Of a stretch of 64,000 nt of DNA, positions 54,174 through 63,333 are shown in pieces. The stretch is from Ruminiclostridium josui JCM 17888 (GTDB taxonomy: Bacteria > Bacillota > Clostridia > Acetivibrionales > DSM-1351): contig NZ_JAGE01000001.1 in assembly GCF_000526495.1 (NCBI RefSeq), positions 1,826,501 to 1,890,500 of the forward strand. The letters run 5' to 3'. The position numbers were made by a program, and so were the translations under genes. Within the stretch, counting starts at the first letter, position 1. The number at the start of each line of letters is the position of its first letter. The notes under the pieces are model-generated. The model made no database searches and was not told where the DNA came from. It worked only from the letters and a program-made list of their open reading frames with translations.

Positions 54174-55595
54174 ATGCTCAAACAATTGGTTTTAGAAACC
54201 ATTAAAAATAAGGGGCTCATTAATTATGGAGAAGGCGTAATTGTGGGCATATCCGGAGGATATGACTCAGTATGCCTGCTCCATGTCTTGTATTCTATCT
54301 CCAAGGAATTGGGAATAAAAATATATCCTGTACACATAAACCATATGTTAAGGGGGGAAGAAGCTCTCAGGGATGAGAATTTTGTAAGAAGCTTTTGCTC
54401 CTCTTTAGGCCTTGAAGTTTACGTAAAACATATAGATGTTGCCAAAAAAGCCAAGAGTGAAAAAACGTCTCTGGAGGAAGCCGGCAGAAATGCCAGATAC
54501 GAAACATTTAGCATTGTTGCGGAAGAACAAGGTGCCTCAAAAATTGCTGTTGCCCATTCCAGAAATGATCAGGCTGAAACCATTTTAATGAGAATTTGCA
54601 GAGGTACAGGTTTGGAAGGGCTTAGAGGAATGGAGTATAAAAGAGATAACATAATACGCCCTCTGTTGGATGTGGACAGGTATCAGATAGAAGAGTATGT
54701 AAAGGGAATGGGGATAGAAGCGGTTACAGACAGCTCAAATCTTCATACGGATTATTTCAGAAACAGAATAAGGCTTAATGTAATTCCGGCAATTAATGAG
54801 GCATCTGGGGCGGATGTTACAGAAAATTTACTAAGATTATCTAAAATAGTTGTAGCAGAGGATGATTATTTAAGATATAATTCTGAATTATACTATCAAA
54901 AATCAGTTCTTTCGGAAAAGAGAATGTATACAGAACTTGATTTGAAGATATTAATGGAAGTTCATCAAGCTGTCAGATTACGCATGTTAAGGATAGCAGT
55001 AGGGAAAACCTGTGGAACCCTTAACGGGTTTGAATACATTCATATGGATAAGCTCAACAACCTTATTGAAAACGGAAGAACAGGTGCTCAGATTGATTTA
55101 CCTCATTCGATGACAGCGGTTAGGACTTATAACTCTTTGATTTTAAAAGAACAGGGGAAAGTAATCCGAAAGCAGTTTGAAGAAATTCTTCAAATTCCGG
55201 GAGAAACTGAAATACAAAATGAAGGTATAGTTGTTAAAACTGAAATTATAAAAATAGAATCAATTAAAAACTTTGGGGAATTTATAAATTGTAATGAAAA
55301 AGTTCATACTAAATTTATTGATTTGGATAAATTGATTTCATCTGGGAAAAGTATTCTTCTTAGAAACAGAAGAGACGGAGATATTTTTAAGCCATTAAAG
55401 TCAAATGGTACTAAGAAGTTAAAGGAGTACTTTATAGATAATAAGGTTCCCAGAGAGATTAGAGATATTATTCCGCTTATAGCATTGGGAAAAGAAATAG
55501 TTTGGATAGTAGGAAACAAAATAAGTGATAATTATAAAGTAACTGACAATACTAAAAACGTATTGAAGATTTCTTGTATTTTAGAGAAAAAATAA
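54174..55595 (+). CDS. tilS: tRNA(Ile)-lysidine synthase
   Basis: The 473-residue protein has the PP-loop SGGYDSVCLLHVL (about 25-37; the usual SGGxDS). It then has HINHMLRGEEALRDENFVRSFC, RNARYETF, VAHSRNDQAETILMRICRGTGLEGLRGM and the C-terminal TilS domain with LRNRRDGDIFKPL and KKLKEYFIDNKVPREIRD. It attaches lysine to C34 of tRNA-Ile(CAU), changing its codon from AUG to AUA. It precedes hpt and ftsH, a standard order in Firmicutes. The AAAGGAAA binding site is modest. Confidence 0.95.
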   Translation: MLKQLVLETIKNKGLINYGEGVIVGISGGYDSVCLLHVLYSISKELGIKIYPVHINHMLRGEEALRDENFVRSFCSSLGLEVYVKHIDVAKKAKSEKTSLEEAGRNARYETFSIVAEEQGASKIAVAHSRNDQAETILMRICRGTGLEGLRGMEYKRDNIIRPLLDVDRYQIEEYVKGMGIEAVTDSSNLHTDYFRNRIRLNVIPAINEASGADVTENLLRLSKIVVAEDDYLRYNSELYYQKSVLSEKRMYTELDLKILMEVHQAVRLRMLRIAVGKTCGTLNGFEYIHMDKLNNLIENGRTGAQIDLPHSMTAVRTYNSLILKEQGKVIRKQFEEILQIPGETEIQNEGIVVKTEIIKIESIKNFGEFINCNEKVHTKFIDLDKLISSGKSILLRNRRDGDIFKPLKSNGTKKLKEYFIDNKVPREIRDIIPLIALGKEIVWIVGNKISDNYKVTDNTKNVLKISCILEKK

Positions 55596-55631
55596 AAAAG
55601 ATTTGCTTATATTAAGGGGGATTAGCGTTAA

Positions 55632-56171
55632 ATGGATGTAGTAGAGAGAGTATTGGTTTCAAAGGAACAGTTGGAGAAACAGGTTGAAGAACTTGGGGCT
55701 AGAATTTCAAAAGACTATGCGGGACAGGAGTTAGTTATTATTGGTGTTCTGAAAGGAGGATTTATTTTTCTTGCAGACTTAGCCAGAAAGATAACCATTC
55801 CTGTTGACTTGGACTTTATGTCTGTATCAAGTTATGGTAACTCATCAAAATCATCAGGAGTTGTTAAAATAATAAAGGACGTTGATGCTAATATTACCGG
55901 AAAACATGTATTGATAGTTGAGGATATTATAGACACAGGTCTAACCCTCAACCATTTGGTAGAACTCCTCAAAACAAGGGGACCGCTCAGTGTTAAGATA
56001 TGTGCGGCACTTGATAAACCATCAAGAAGAAAGGTTGACCTCAAAGTTGACTATAAAGGAATTGAGATACCTGATGAGTTTGTAATCGGTTACGGACTTG
56101 ACTATGCGGGCAAATACAGAAATATACCTGAAGTGTGCGTGCTAAAAAGAGAAGTGTACACAAAAGAATAA
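55632..56171 (+). CDS. hpt: Hypoxanthine phosphoribosyltransferase
   Basis: The 179-residue enzyme has the PRPP-binding motif VLIVEDIIDTGLTLNHLVELL (about 95-115). Other HPRT features are LVIIGVLKGGFIFLADLAR, DFMSVSSYGNSSKSSG and DEFVIGYGLDYAGKYRNIPEV. It salvages hypoxanthine and guanine to IMP and GMP in the cytoplasm. It lies 36 bases after tilS and is preceded by AAGGGGG. Confidence 0.96.
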   Translation: MDVVERVLVSKEQLEKQVEELGARISKDYAGQELVIIGVLKGGFIFLADLARKITIPVDLDFMSVSSYGNSSKSSGVVKIIKDVDANITGKHVLIVEDIIDTGLTLNHLVELLKTRGPLSVKICAALDKPSRRKVDLKVDYKGIEIPDEFVIGYGLDYAGKYRNIPEVCVLKREVYTKE

Positions 56172-56415
56172 AATTTATTACTGATTATGGTGTTTATTGT
56201 GTTTTATATGTGTATATGCTAATATAATATATACTGTACAAATTGGAATAATCAGCTAATAAAGTAATAGAGTTGTTTCTGCAATATATCCAGGAATGAC
56301 AGCCGCATTTTTCGGGTGTTTGGGTAAAAATTTAAATAATAACTCAGTGTGCAAAATGGAGTAAAAGGCCTTTGAGTTATATTTGATACCTGGGTCTAAT
56401 TAAGGAGGGAGATAT
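56172..56415 (+). other. Spacer between hpt and ftsH
   Basis: A 244-base spacer. AACTCAG and TTGAGTT at about 56341 and 56372 could form a weak hairpin. There is no T-box signature, no clear terminator and no reading frame with a ribosome binding site; a promoter for ftsH is likely here but I could not fix it. Confidence 0.35.
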
Positions 56416-58275
56416 TTGAAATATTTTAAGGGTATCAGTTTTTATATAATTATTTTTATACTTATTTTGGTTGTAATAACATTCTTTACACAAGGTGATA
56501 ATCCGCCTAAAATGAGTTATTCTCAATTATTAACGGAAATAAAGGCCGGAAATGTAAAGAGTATAGGTTTACAAACAGATACAGCTACAATTGAATTGAA
56601 AAAGCCAAAGGAAAATAACAGGACCAAATTTGTAGTTATTGTCCCTCCGGATGTAACATCTGCATCTGATAGGTTTACAGCTGCTTTGGATAGTAACCTT
56701 ATTGAAGATTTTCATGTAACACAGCCGCCTCAACCACCATGGTGGGTTTCAATGCTTCCTACTGTTGGTCTTGTAATAATATTAATTCTTATATGGTTCT
56801 TTTTTATCCAGCAGTCTCAAGGCGGAGGCGGGGGCAACAGGGTTATGTCCTTTGGGAAAAGCCGTGCAAAAATGACTGTGGACGATAAAAAGAAGGTCAC
56901 ATTTGAGAATGTAGCAGGTGCAGATGAAGAAAAAGAAGAACTAGCAGAAATTGTTGAGTTTTTGAAAGCACCAAAGAAGTTTGTTGAGTTGGGCGCCAGA
57001 ATACCAAAGGGTGTACTCCTTGTAGGACCTCCCGGAACTGGTAAAACACTCTTGGCAAAAGCGGTATCAGGTGAAGCTGGAGTACCGTTCTTCAGTATCA
57101 GTGGTTCTGACTTTGTTGAAATGTTTGTGGGTGTCGGTGCGTCCCGTGTTCGTGATCTATTTGAACAGGCAAAAAAGAATTCACCATGTATTGTATTCAT
57201 AGATGAAATAGACGCCGTAGGACGTCACAGAGGTGCCGGATTAGGCGGTGGCCATGATGAAAGAGAACAGACTCTTAACCAGTTGATGGTTGAAATGGAT
57301 GGCTTTGGTATAAATGAGGGAGTTATTATACTGGCTGCAACAAACAGGCCTGATATATTAGACCCTGCTCTGCTAAGACCAGGTCGTTTTGACAGACGTG
57401 TTGTTGTTGGTTTGCCAGATATAAAGGGTAGAGAGCAGATATTAAAAGTTCATTCAAGAGGAAAGCCGTTGGCAGATGATGTAAAACTGGATGATCTTGC
57501 GAGAATAACTCCAGGATTTACTGGAGCAGACATTGAAAACCTTTTGAACGAAGCTGCTCTGCTTACTGCCAGAGCCAATAAGAAAAAAATAGGAAATGAA
57601 GAGATAAAAGAAGCTGCATTTAAAGTAATGATGGGACCTGAAAAGAAGAGCCGTGTTATGAGTGAACATGATAAGAAGGTTACAGCATACCACGAAGCAG
57701 GTCACGCAATAGCAATAAGACTTGTATCCTCAAGCCAGAAGGTAGACAGAGTATCAATTATACCTGCAGGAATGGCAGGGGGATATACTGCAAGCAGACC
57801 TCAGGAGGACAAGAGCTATCATACTAAGTCCCAGCTGATGGAAGAAATAATTATTGCGCTTGGCGGAAGAGCGGCTGAGGACATCATAATGGATGAAGTC
57901 AGCACCGGAGCATCAAGTGACCTTAAAAAGGTTAATCAGATTGCAAGAAACATGGTTACAAAGTATGGTATGAGTGAAAAACTTGGCAATATGATTTTCG
58001 GAAATGAGAATGATGAAGTCTTCATAGGAAGAGATCTTGCTCAGGCCAGAAACTACAGTGATGAGGTTGCAGCAATAATTGATAATGAAGTAAAAAGTAT
58101 TATTGACAGCGCCTATGAAAAAACTGTGTCCTTGTTAAAAGAAAATATCGGAAGACTTAATAAGCTTGCAGAAGTACTTCTTGAAAAGGAAAAAGTAGAA
58201 GGTGCAGAGTTTGAAGAAATTTTTGAAAGTGCAGCATTGGAAAGTTCTTCAGAAACACCTCAGTTGGAAGGTTAA
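56416..58275 (+). CDS. ftsH: ATP-dependent zinc metalloprotease FtsH
   Basis: The start is TTG with AAGGAGGG upstream. The 619-residue protein has two N-terminal membrane helices (about 6-26 and 112-132) flanking an extracytoplasmic domain. The AAA module has Walker A GPPGTGKT, pore motif [11 protein letters not shown], Walker [11 protein letters not shown] and the SRH region [18 protein letters not shown]. The M41 protease site is HEAGH (about 427). It degrades misfolded membrane proteins and regulators. The length is usual for the family. Confidence 0.97.
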   Translation: MKYFKGISFYIIIFILILVVITFFTQGDNPPKMSYSQLLTEIKAGNVKSIGLQTDTATIELKKPKENNRTKFVVIVPPDVTSASDRFTAALDSNLIEDFHVTQPPQPPWWVSMLPTVGLVIILILIWFFFIQQSQGGGGGNRVMSFGKSRAKMTVDDKKKVTFENVAGADEEKEELAEIVEFLKAPKKFVELGARIPKGVLLVGPPGTGKTLLAKAVSGEAGVPFFSISGSDFVEMFVGVGASRVRDLFEQAKKNSPCIVFIDEIDAVGRHRGAGLGGGHDEREQTLNQLMVEMDGFGINEGVIILAATNRPDILDPALLRPGRFDRRVVVGLPDIKGREQILKVHSRGKPLADDVKLDDLARITPGFTGADIENLLNEAALLTARANKKKIGNEEIKEAAFKVMMGPEKKSRVMSEHDKKVTAYHEAGHAIAIRLVSSSQKVDRVSIIPAGMAGGYTASRPQEDKSYHTKSQLMEEIIIALGGRAAEDIIMDEVSTGASSDLKKVNQIARNMVTKYGMSEKLGNMIFGNENDEVFIGRDLAQARNYSDEVAAIIDNEVKSIIDSAYEKTVSLLKENIGRLNKLAEVLLEKEKVEGAEFEEIFESAALESSSETPQLEG

Positions 58276-58298
58276 ACTTTAATAGATTTTAAATTTTT

Positions 58299-58330
58299 AG
58301 GGGTTTGCTTTTACAATGGGCAAGCCCCTT
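58299..58330 (+). terminator. Hairpin after ftsH, probable terminator
   Basis: AGGGGTTTGC pairs with GCAAGCCCCT (one G-U) around an 11-base loop, followed by TTAATTAT. The T-run is weak, so readthrough into the thioesterase gene is likely. Confidence 0.55.
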
Positions 58331-58366
58331 AATTATACATATCTTTAAATGGAGGATATAATTTAC

Positions 58367-58759
58367 ATGGATTTAAAAGTTGGAATAATAGGAAGTGCAG
58401 ATATACTTGTTTCAGAGGAAAATACTGCAAAAACTATGGGCAGTGGAAGTCTTGATGTCTTTGCAACACCAGCCATGATTGCATTGATGGAAAAGGCCGC
58501 TTCCATAGCAGTACAGAATTATATTGATGAAGACAGCTCAACAGTGGGAACCATGATAAATGTGAAGCACATGGCAGCGACACCTATTGGATTAAACGTA
58601 ACTGCTCGGGCAGAGCTTGTTGAAGTAGACGGGAAAAGACTGGTATTTAATGTTGAGGCTTTTGATGAAAAGGGTAAAATAGGAGAGGGACAGCATGAGA
58701 GATTTATTATAAATGCTCAAAGATTTATATCAAAAGCAAAAAGTAAATTAAATGAATAA
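58367..58759 (+). CDS. Hotdog-fold thioesterase, FlK-like
   Basis: ATG 58367 has GGAGG eleven bases upstream. The 130-residue protein has a single hotdog domain with MGSGSLDVFATPAMIALMEKAAS, STVGTMINVKHMAATPIGLNVTARAELVEVDGKRLVFNVEAFDEKGKIGEGQHERFII. This is the pattern of FlK-type thioesterases, where Thr, Glu and His act on acyl-CoA. The glutamate in LMEKAA and His in VKHMAATP are retained. The true substrate is unknown, and fluoroacetyl-CoA is unlikely in this setting. Confidence 0.85.
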   Translation: MDLKVGIIGSADILVSEENTAKTMGSGSLDVFATPAMIALMEKAASIAVQNYIDEDSSTVGTMINVKHMAATPIGLNVTARAELVEVDGKRLVFNVEAFDEKGKIGEGQHERFIINAQRFISKAKSKLNE

Positions 58760-58775
58760 TAGTCATTAACTTCTA

Positions 58776-58804
58776 TTGACTAGCAGACCAATTTATGGTT
58801 AAAT
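58776..58804 (+). promoter_or_regulatory. Promoter of the SAM-riboswitch/metK unit
   Basis: TTGACT (58776-58781), 17-base spacer, TTAAAT (58799-58804). The expected start is about 15 bases before the riboswitch P1 stem. Confidence 0.6.
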
Positions 58805-58827
58805 GAATTTAAAAGTAAATATTTAAT

Positions 58828-58928
58828 CCTTATCAAGAGAGGTGGAGGGAATGGGCCCGATGAAACCCGGCAACCAGCATAATTTTGCATGGTGCCAATT
58901 CCTTCAGGTTTTACCTGGAAGATGAGGG
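58828..58928 (+). promoter_or_regulatory. SAM-I (S-box) riboswitch
   Basis: P1 is formed by CCTTATC with GATGAGG. The conserved core has AGAGAGGTGGAGGGA, GGCCCGATGAAACCCGGCAACC split across the junction, and GGTGCCAATTCC, followed by CAGGTTTTACCTG for P4 and GAAGATGAGG. SAM binding should favour the terminator at 58952 and shut off metK. Confidence 0.97.
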
Positions 58929-58951
58929 GTGTTATTGATATAAAACATGAC

Positions 58952-58977
58952 AAACCTCGGAAGAGGTTTTTTTATTT
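58952..58977 (+). terminator. Riboswitch-controlled terminator
   Basis: AAACCTC and GAGGTTT form a stem with a GGAA loop and a long T-run. It is the expression platform between the SAM-I aptamer and metK. Confidence 0.9.
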
Positions 58978-59031
58978 TATAAAAAAATCTCTAACTAATA
59001 ATTTTTATTTAAATAGGGGAGGTAGTTTTGT

Positions 59032-60222
59032 ATGACAAAAAGGCTTTTTACTTCTGAATCAGTAACAGAAGGACATCCTGACAAAATCTGTGATCAGATA
59101 TCTGATGCAGTATTGGATGCAATTTATGAAAAGGATCCTCAAGCGAGAGTTGCATGTGAAACAACAGTTACAACTGGTATGGTAATGGTAATGGGAGAAA
59201 TAACAACTAACTGTTATGTTGATATTCCTAAAGTAGTAAGAAATACTATAAGAGAAATAGGTTATGATAGGGCAAAGTATGGTTTTGATTGTGATACATG
59301 TGCGGTGATAACTTCTATAGATGAACAATCATCAGACATTGCTATGGGTGTTGATAAGGCACTTGAAGCAAAAGTAGGTGAAATGAGTGAAGAACAGATT
59401 CAGGCCATAGGAGCAGGAGACCAGGGAATGATGTTTGGCTTTGCATGTGATGAAACACCTGAGTTGATGCCTATGCCTATAATGTTGGCTCATAAGCTTA
59501 CTTTAAAGTTAAGTGAAGTAAGAAAGAACGGATTAGTAAAATATTTAAGACCTGATGGTAAATCACAGGTTACTATTGAGTATGATGGGGACAAGCCTGT
59601 TAGAGTTGATACTGTAGTTATATCCACTCAGCATGGAGCAGACGTAGACCATGATACTATAGAAAAGGATATAATGGAGCATGTAATCATTCCTGTAATT
59701 CCTAAAGAGTTGCTGGATGAGAAAACAAAGTACTTCATTAATCCTACAGGAAGATTTGTAGTAGGAGGACCTCAAGGAGATTCCGGACTTACAGGAAGAA
59801 AAATCATAGTTGATACTTATGGTGGATACGCTAGACACGGAGGCGGTGCTTTCTCAGGGAAAGACCCTACAAAGGTTGACCGTTCTGCTGCTTATGCTGC
59901 AAGATATGTTGCTAAAAACATCGTAGCAGCTGGAATTGCTCGCAAATGTGAGGTTCAACTGGCATATGCAATTGGTGTTGCAAAGCCTGTATCAATACTT
60001 GTAGATACATTTGGAACAGCTGTTATTCCTGAGGAGAAGATTTCAGAGTTAGTAAATAAGCACTTTGATTTAAGACCGGCTGCTATCATAAGCAAACTGG
60101 ATTTAAGAAGGCCGATTTACAGAAAAACAGCAGCATACGGTCATTTTGGACGAGAAGATGCAGATTTTTCTTGGGAGAAGACGGATGTAGCTGATATATT
60201 AAGAAAAGAAGCAGGATTATAA
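59032..60222 (+). CDS. metK: S-adenosylmethionine synthase
   Basis: The 396-residue enzyme has all MetK motifs: [65 protein letters not shown], and [19 protein letters not shown]. It makes SAM from methionine and ATP, the methyl donor for methylases such as the one at 17.1 kb. GGGGAGG precedes the ATG. It is controlled by the SAM-I riboswitch and terminated at 60245. Confidence 0.98.
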   Translation: MTKRLFTSESVTEGHPDKICDQISDAVLDAIYEKDPQARVACETTVTTGMVMVMGEITTNCYVDIPKVVRNTIREIGYDRAKYGFDCDTCAVITSIDEQSSDIAMGVDKALEAKVGEMSEEQIQAIGAGDQGMMFGFACDETPELMPMPIMLAHKLTLKLSEVRKNGLVKYLRPDGKSQVTIEYDGDKPVRVDTVVISTQHGADVDHDTIEKDIMEHVIIPVIPKELLDEKTKYFINPTGRFVVGGPQGDSGLTGRKIIVDTYGGYARHGGGAFSGKDPTKVDRSAAYAARYVAKNIVAAGIARKCEVQLAYAIGVAKPVSILVDTFGTAVIPEEKISELVNKHFDLRPAAIISKLDLRRPIYRKTAAYGHFGREDADFSWEKTDVADILRKEAGL

Positions 60223-60244
60223 GATTTATATTTTAAATAACATA

Positions 60245-60301
60245 AGAAGGGGTACAATTTTACTGCTGTAATGCAAGCAGCTTTGAATTATACCTCTTTT
60301 T
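60245..60301 (+). terminator. Terminator after metK
   Basis: AGAAGGGGTACAATTTTACTGCT pairs with AGCAGCTTTGAATTATACCTCTTTTT with a few mismatches around a short loop, ending in T residues. Confidence 0.8.
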
Positions 60302-60374
60302 AAATTGCCTTATTGTAACAAAACATACCTGTAATTCATAAAATAAGGTACGAGGAATATTACAGGAGAAGTTT

Positions 60375-60713
60375 ATGACGGATATCGGCTACATAATTTT
60401 AATACTATTTTCTATTTATGGTATTTTCAGCCTGTTTAATAGTCTATTTAGATTATTGGAAAACAAAAAGTATTATGTTGAAAAAGCAAACCTTGTTCTC
60501 TTGGTCAATGATCAGGAAGAAAATATCGAAAGAATAATCCGTGAAGCTATGATGAGCAGATTTGTAAGAAATATAGCCATAAACGGAAGTTTCATTGTTA
60601 TAGATATGAAATCAAAAGACCAAACATATAAAATTCTAAAAAGACTTGAAAAACAGTATCCATTGATTGAGGTATGCAGTTTTGATGAGAGAGAAAGCAT
60701 TTTCTATAAATAA
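60375..60713 (+). CDS. Small membrane-anchored protein of unknown function
   Basis: The 112-residue protein has one N-terminal membrane helix (about 5-27, IGYIILILFSIYGIFSLFNSLF). A cytoplasmic alpha/beta region follows (LVLLVNDQEENIERIIREAMMSRFVRNIAINGSFIVIDMKSKDQTYKILKRLEKQYP) with alternating strands and helices, possibly a small ferredoxin-like fold. I do not recognise it. ACAGGAG precedes the ATG. It lies after the metK terminator and 115 bases before the RecD2 gene. Confidence 0.7.
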   Translation: MTDIGYIILILFSIYGIFSLFNSLFRLLENKKYYVEKANLVLLVNDQEENIERIIREAMMSRFVRNIAINGSFIVIDMKSKDQTYKILKRLEKQYPLIEVCSFDERESIFYK

Positions 60714-60828
60714 ATACATACACCCACTCAAAGTATCCTTCTTGTAGCAGTATATAAAATAAGATAAGATATATATTACAAATGAAATTAATATGGACAA
60801 GCACTTATTTTACAGTTTGGAGGTTACC

Positions 60829-63228
60829 GTGGCAACAGGACAATTTCAACAGCAAAGATGGTCGTTTGACAGTTACCCTGTGGGGACAAAGTTAAGTATT
60901 ATTGGCCGCTTTGACTATAAAATATATGAAAATGCGGATAATGGATACAAAATTTATACTTTTGATATAGAAAGAATTGTTGATGAGGATGGGTTTGAGC
61001 ATGAAACCCAAGATCTTATAAGTGTAACAGGATATTATGAGGTGAATGACCATTGTGCAGTTCTGCCCTGTAAAATTGTTGGTACTGTAGGAGTTTACAA
61101 AGGTGAAAAACAGCTTAAAGCTGATACTGTAGAATTTATTGAACCTGCTACAAATGAAGGAATAATAACCTTTCTATCATGTGGAATTATTAAAGGTGTG
61201 GGAGAAAAAACAGCACGAAATATAGTAATTGGTTATAAAACTTCCTCAGGTTTTGTAGAAGGTTTTGGTAGCAACACATTGGAGGTTATAAAGAATGAAC
61301 CGCTGTCTCTGGTGAAAATCAAAGGCATTTCTGCTGATAAAGCGAGGCTTATCCACGATTCATATATGGAAAATATGGAATATCAGAATGTAATGATTTT
61401 CTTTCAAAAATTCGGAGTGTCGTCAGCCAAGGCAATGAAGATTTACAATACTTTTAAAGGAACATCCATAGCTATTGCCGAGCAGAACCCATACATGTTT
61501 ACAAATATAAAAGGATTTGGTTTTAAAACCTGTGATGAGATAGCAAAAAAACTTGGAATAGATTCTCATTCCATATTCAGAATGGAAGCCGCCCTAAAGA
61601 GCGTGTTGGAAACAGCTGAAACCGAAGGACACTGTTACTTGTACAGACAACAGCTTTTACAGGCAACTTCAAAAGCTTTAAGCGATAATGTTGATAAAAT
61701 CAGTGAGGATGAACTGGATGAAGCATATAAGAGAATGATAAAATCAGGACTCCTTGTGAATGTAACATATACAGAAGAGGATGCCAGGTATGAAGCGGTT
61801 TATACCAGGGAAATGCACAAGATGGAATATGAGACTGCACTTGCTATTAAAAATATAGTCAGGTGTCAGCCGGACATTAGTGTTGCAAATGTGGACAGGC
61901 TGATAGAAGAGTTTGAAGAACTTAAAGGTTTTGAACTGGAAGAAATGCAAAAGGAGTCTGTCAGAGCTGTTTTTGAAACCAATATGCTAATACTCACCGG
62001 TTCTGCCGGAAGCGGAAAAACTACTACTGTAGAATGTATGATATATGTGCTGCAAAGAGTTTTTGAAAACCGTGAGGAAATGAGTTTTATGTTGGCGGCG
62101 CCTACGGGAAAGGCAGCTAAAAGGCTTACAGAAATAACAGGTTTTGAAGCAATGACCATACACCGACTTCTTCAATTTTCATATGAGAATAAAGGCTTTT
62201 TTTATAGACAGGGCAATGAACTTCCTTATGATTTAATAGTAATTGACGAAAGCAGCATGCTTAGCATAGATTTGGCTCATGCATTGTTTACTGCAATTTC
62301 ACCTGGGACAACCGTAGTCATGATTGGTGATACTCAACAGCTTCCTTCTGTAGGTGCGGGAAACGTTCTTGATGATATGATAAAAAGTGGAGTTATACCT
62401 ACAGTAAAGTTGAATGTCATAAAGCGTCAGGCAGACGGCTCCGGTATTATTTCAAATGCCAACAGGATTATAAATGGCGAAATGCCTGAAATAATCAATC
62501 AAAACAAGGACTTCTTTGTAATTGAAGAAGATGACAAATACAGAGTTATAAAGAAAACTCAGGAAGCATTAAATAGGCTTATGACAGCCTATAATTATTC
62601 AATAGATGATATTCAAATTATTTGCCCCCAAAAATCTTCTGAAATCGGTACTTATGAATTAAATAAAGCTATACAGGAGATGGTTAATCCTCCGGCAGCA
62701 AACAAACAGGAAATTAAAAGGGGAAATAGTGTTTTCAGAGAAGGAGACAAGGTTATTCATTTAAGCAATAATTACGAGACCCCTCATTATCAGAGAGACC
62801 CTGAAACGGGAAGATATTTTGCTGAAGAAAATTGTGGAATTTTTAACGGTGATATTGGAAGAATTATTGAAATATCAAATATTAAGGAATTTGAATCTGA
62901 AAATGAGGACTCAGAGACATCCGAAAAGAAAGTTGCAGTTCAGTATGATGACTTTATAATAATATATCATATTAGTGACCTTGAGGAGATAGATCTTGCA
63001 TATTGCCTGACAGTTCATAAAATGCAGGGTTCCCAGTGTGAAGCAGCAATTATACTCTGTCATATGAGAAACTATGTTATGTTGAACAGAAATCTTGGAT
63101 ATACAGCTGTTACGAGAGCTAAAAAGATGGCATGTATTATAGGCCAAAAAAAGGCAATAAAATTAATGGTTTCAAATGTTAAAATAAATGAAAGAAATTC
63201 AATGCTTTGCGACCTTTTAAAGTTATGA
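60829..63228 (+). CDS. recD2: RecD2-type DNA helicase
   Basis: GTG 60829 is preferred, with GGAGG five bases upstream; ATG 60793 has no ribosome binding site but would also be in frame. The 799-residue protein has an N-terminal OB-like region, then helix-hairpin-helix repeats (GIIKGVGEKTARNIV, LVKIKGISADKARLI, FTNIKGFGFKTCDEI). The superfamily 1 helicase has Walker A GSAGSGKTTTVE, LAAPTGKAAKRLTE, VIDESSMLS and the C-terminal LAYCLTVHKMQGSQ. It unwinds DNA 5' to 3' in repair without RecBC. comFC follows. Confidence 0.92.
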   Translation: MATGQFQQQRWSFDSYPVGTKLSIIGRFDYKIYENADNGYKIYTFDIERIVDEDGFEHETQDLISVTGYYEVNDHCAVLPCKIVGTVGVYKGEKQLKADTVEFIEPATNEGIITFLSCGIIKGVGEKTARNIVIGYKTSSGFVEGFGSNTLEVIKNEPLSLVKIKGISADKARLIHDSYMENMEYQNVMIFFQKFGVSSAKAMKIYNTFKGTSIAIAEQNPYMFTNIKGFGFKTCDEIAKKLGIDSHSIFRMEAALKSVLETAETEGHCYLYRQQLLQATSKALSDNVDKISEDELDEAYKRMIKSGLLVNVTYTEEDARYEAVYTREMHKMEYETALAIKNIVRCQPDISVANVDRLIEEFEELKGFELEEMQKESVRAVFETNMLILTGSAGSGKTTTVECMIYVLQRVFENREEMSFMLAAPTGKAAKRLTEITGFEAMTIHRLLQFSYENKGFFYRQGNELPYDLIVIDESSMLSIDLAHALFTAISPGTTVVMIGDTQQLPSVGAGNVLDDMIKSGVIPTVKLNVIKRQADGSGIISNANRIINGEMPEIINQNKDFFVIEEDDKYRVIKKTQEALNRLMTAYNYSIDDIQIICPQKSSEIGTYELNKAIQEMVNPPAANKQEIKRGNSVFREGDKVIHLSNNYETPHYQRDPETGRYFAEENCGIFNGDIGRIIEISNIKEFESENEDSETSEKKVAVQYDDFIIIYHISDLEEIDLAYCLTVHKMQGSQCEAAIILCHMRNYVMLNRNLGYTAVTRAKKMACIIGQKKAIKLMVSNVKINERNSMLCDLLKL

Positions 63229-63333
63229 TGGTTTGTAGTGTATAATGAACTGGTTTGTTGCACAAAAATGAAAAATGATGTAATATTAAAATATACTGTA
63301 ATTCTCAATTAACGATAAGGGGAGGAAAGTAAT

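Noticed and set aside
56172-56415. T-box or other riboswitch before ftsH
   Set aside because: There is no TGGNACC-like T-box sequence, specifier stem or terminator; the only stem is weak.
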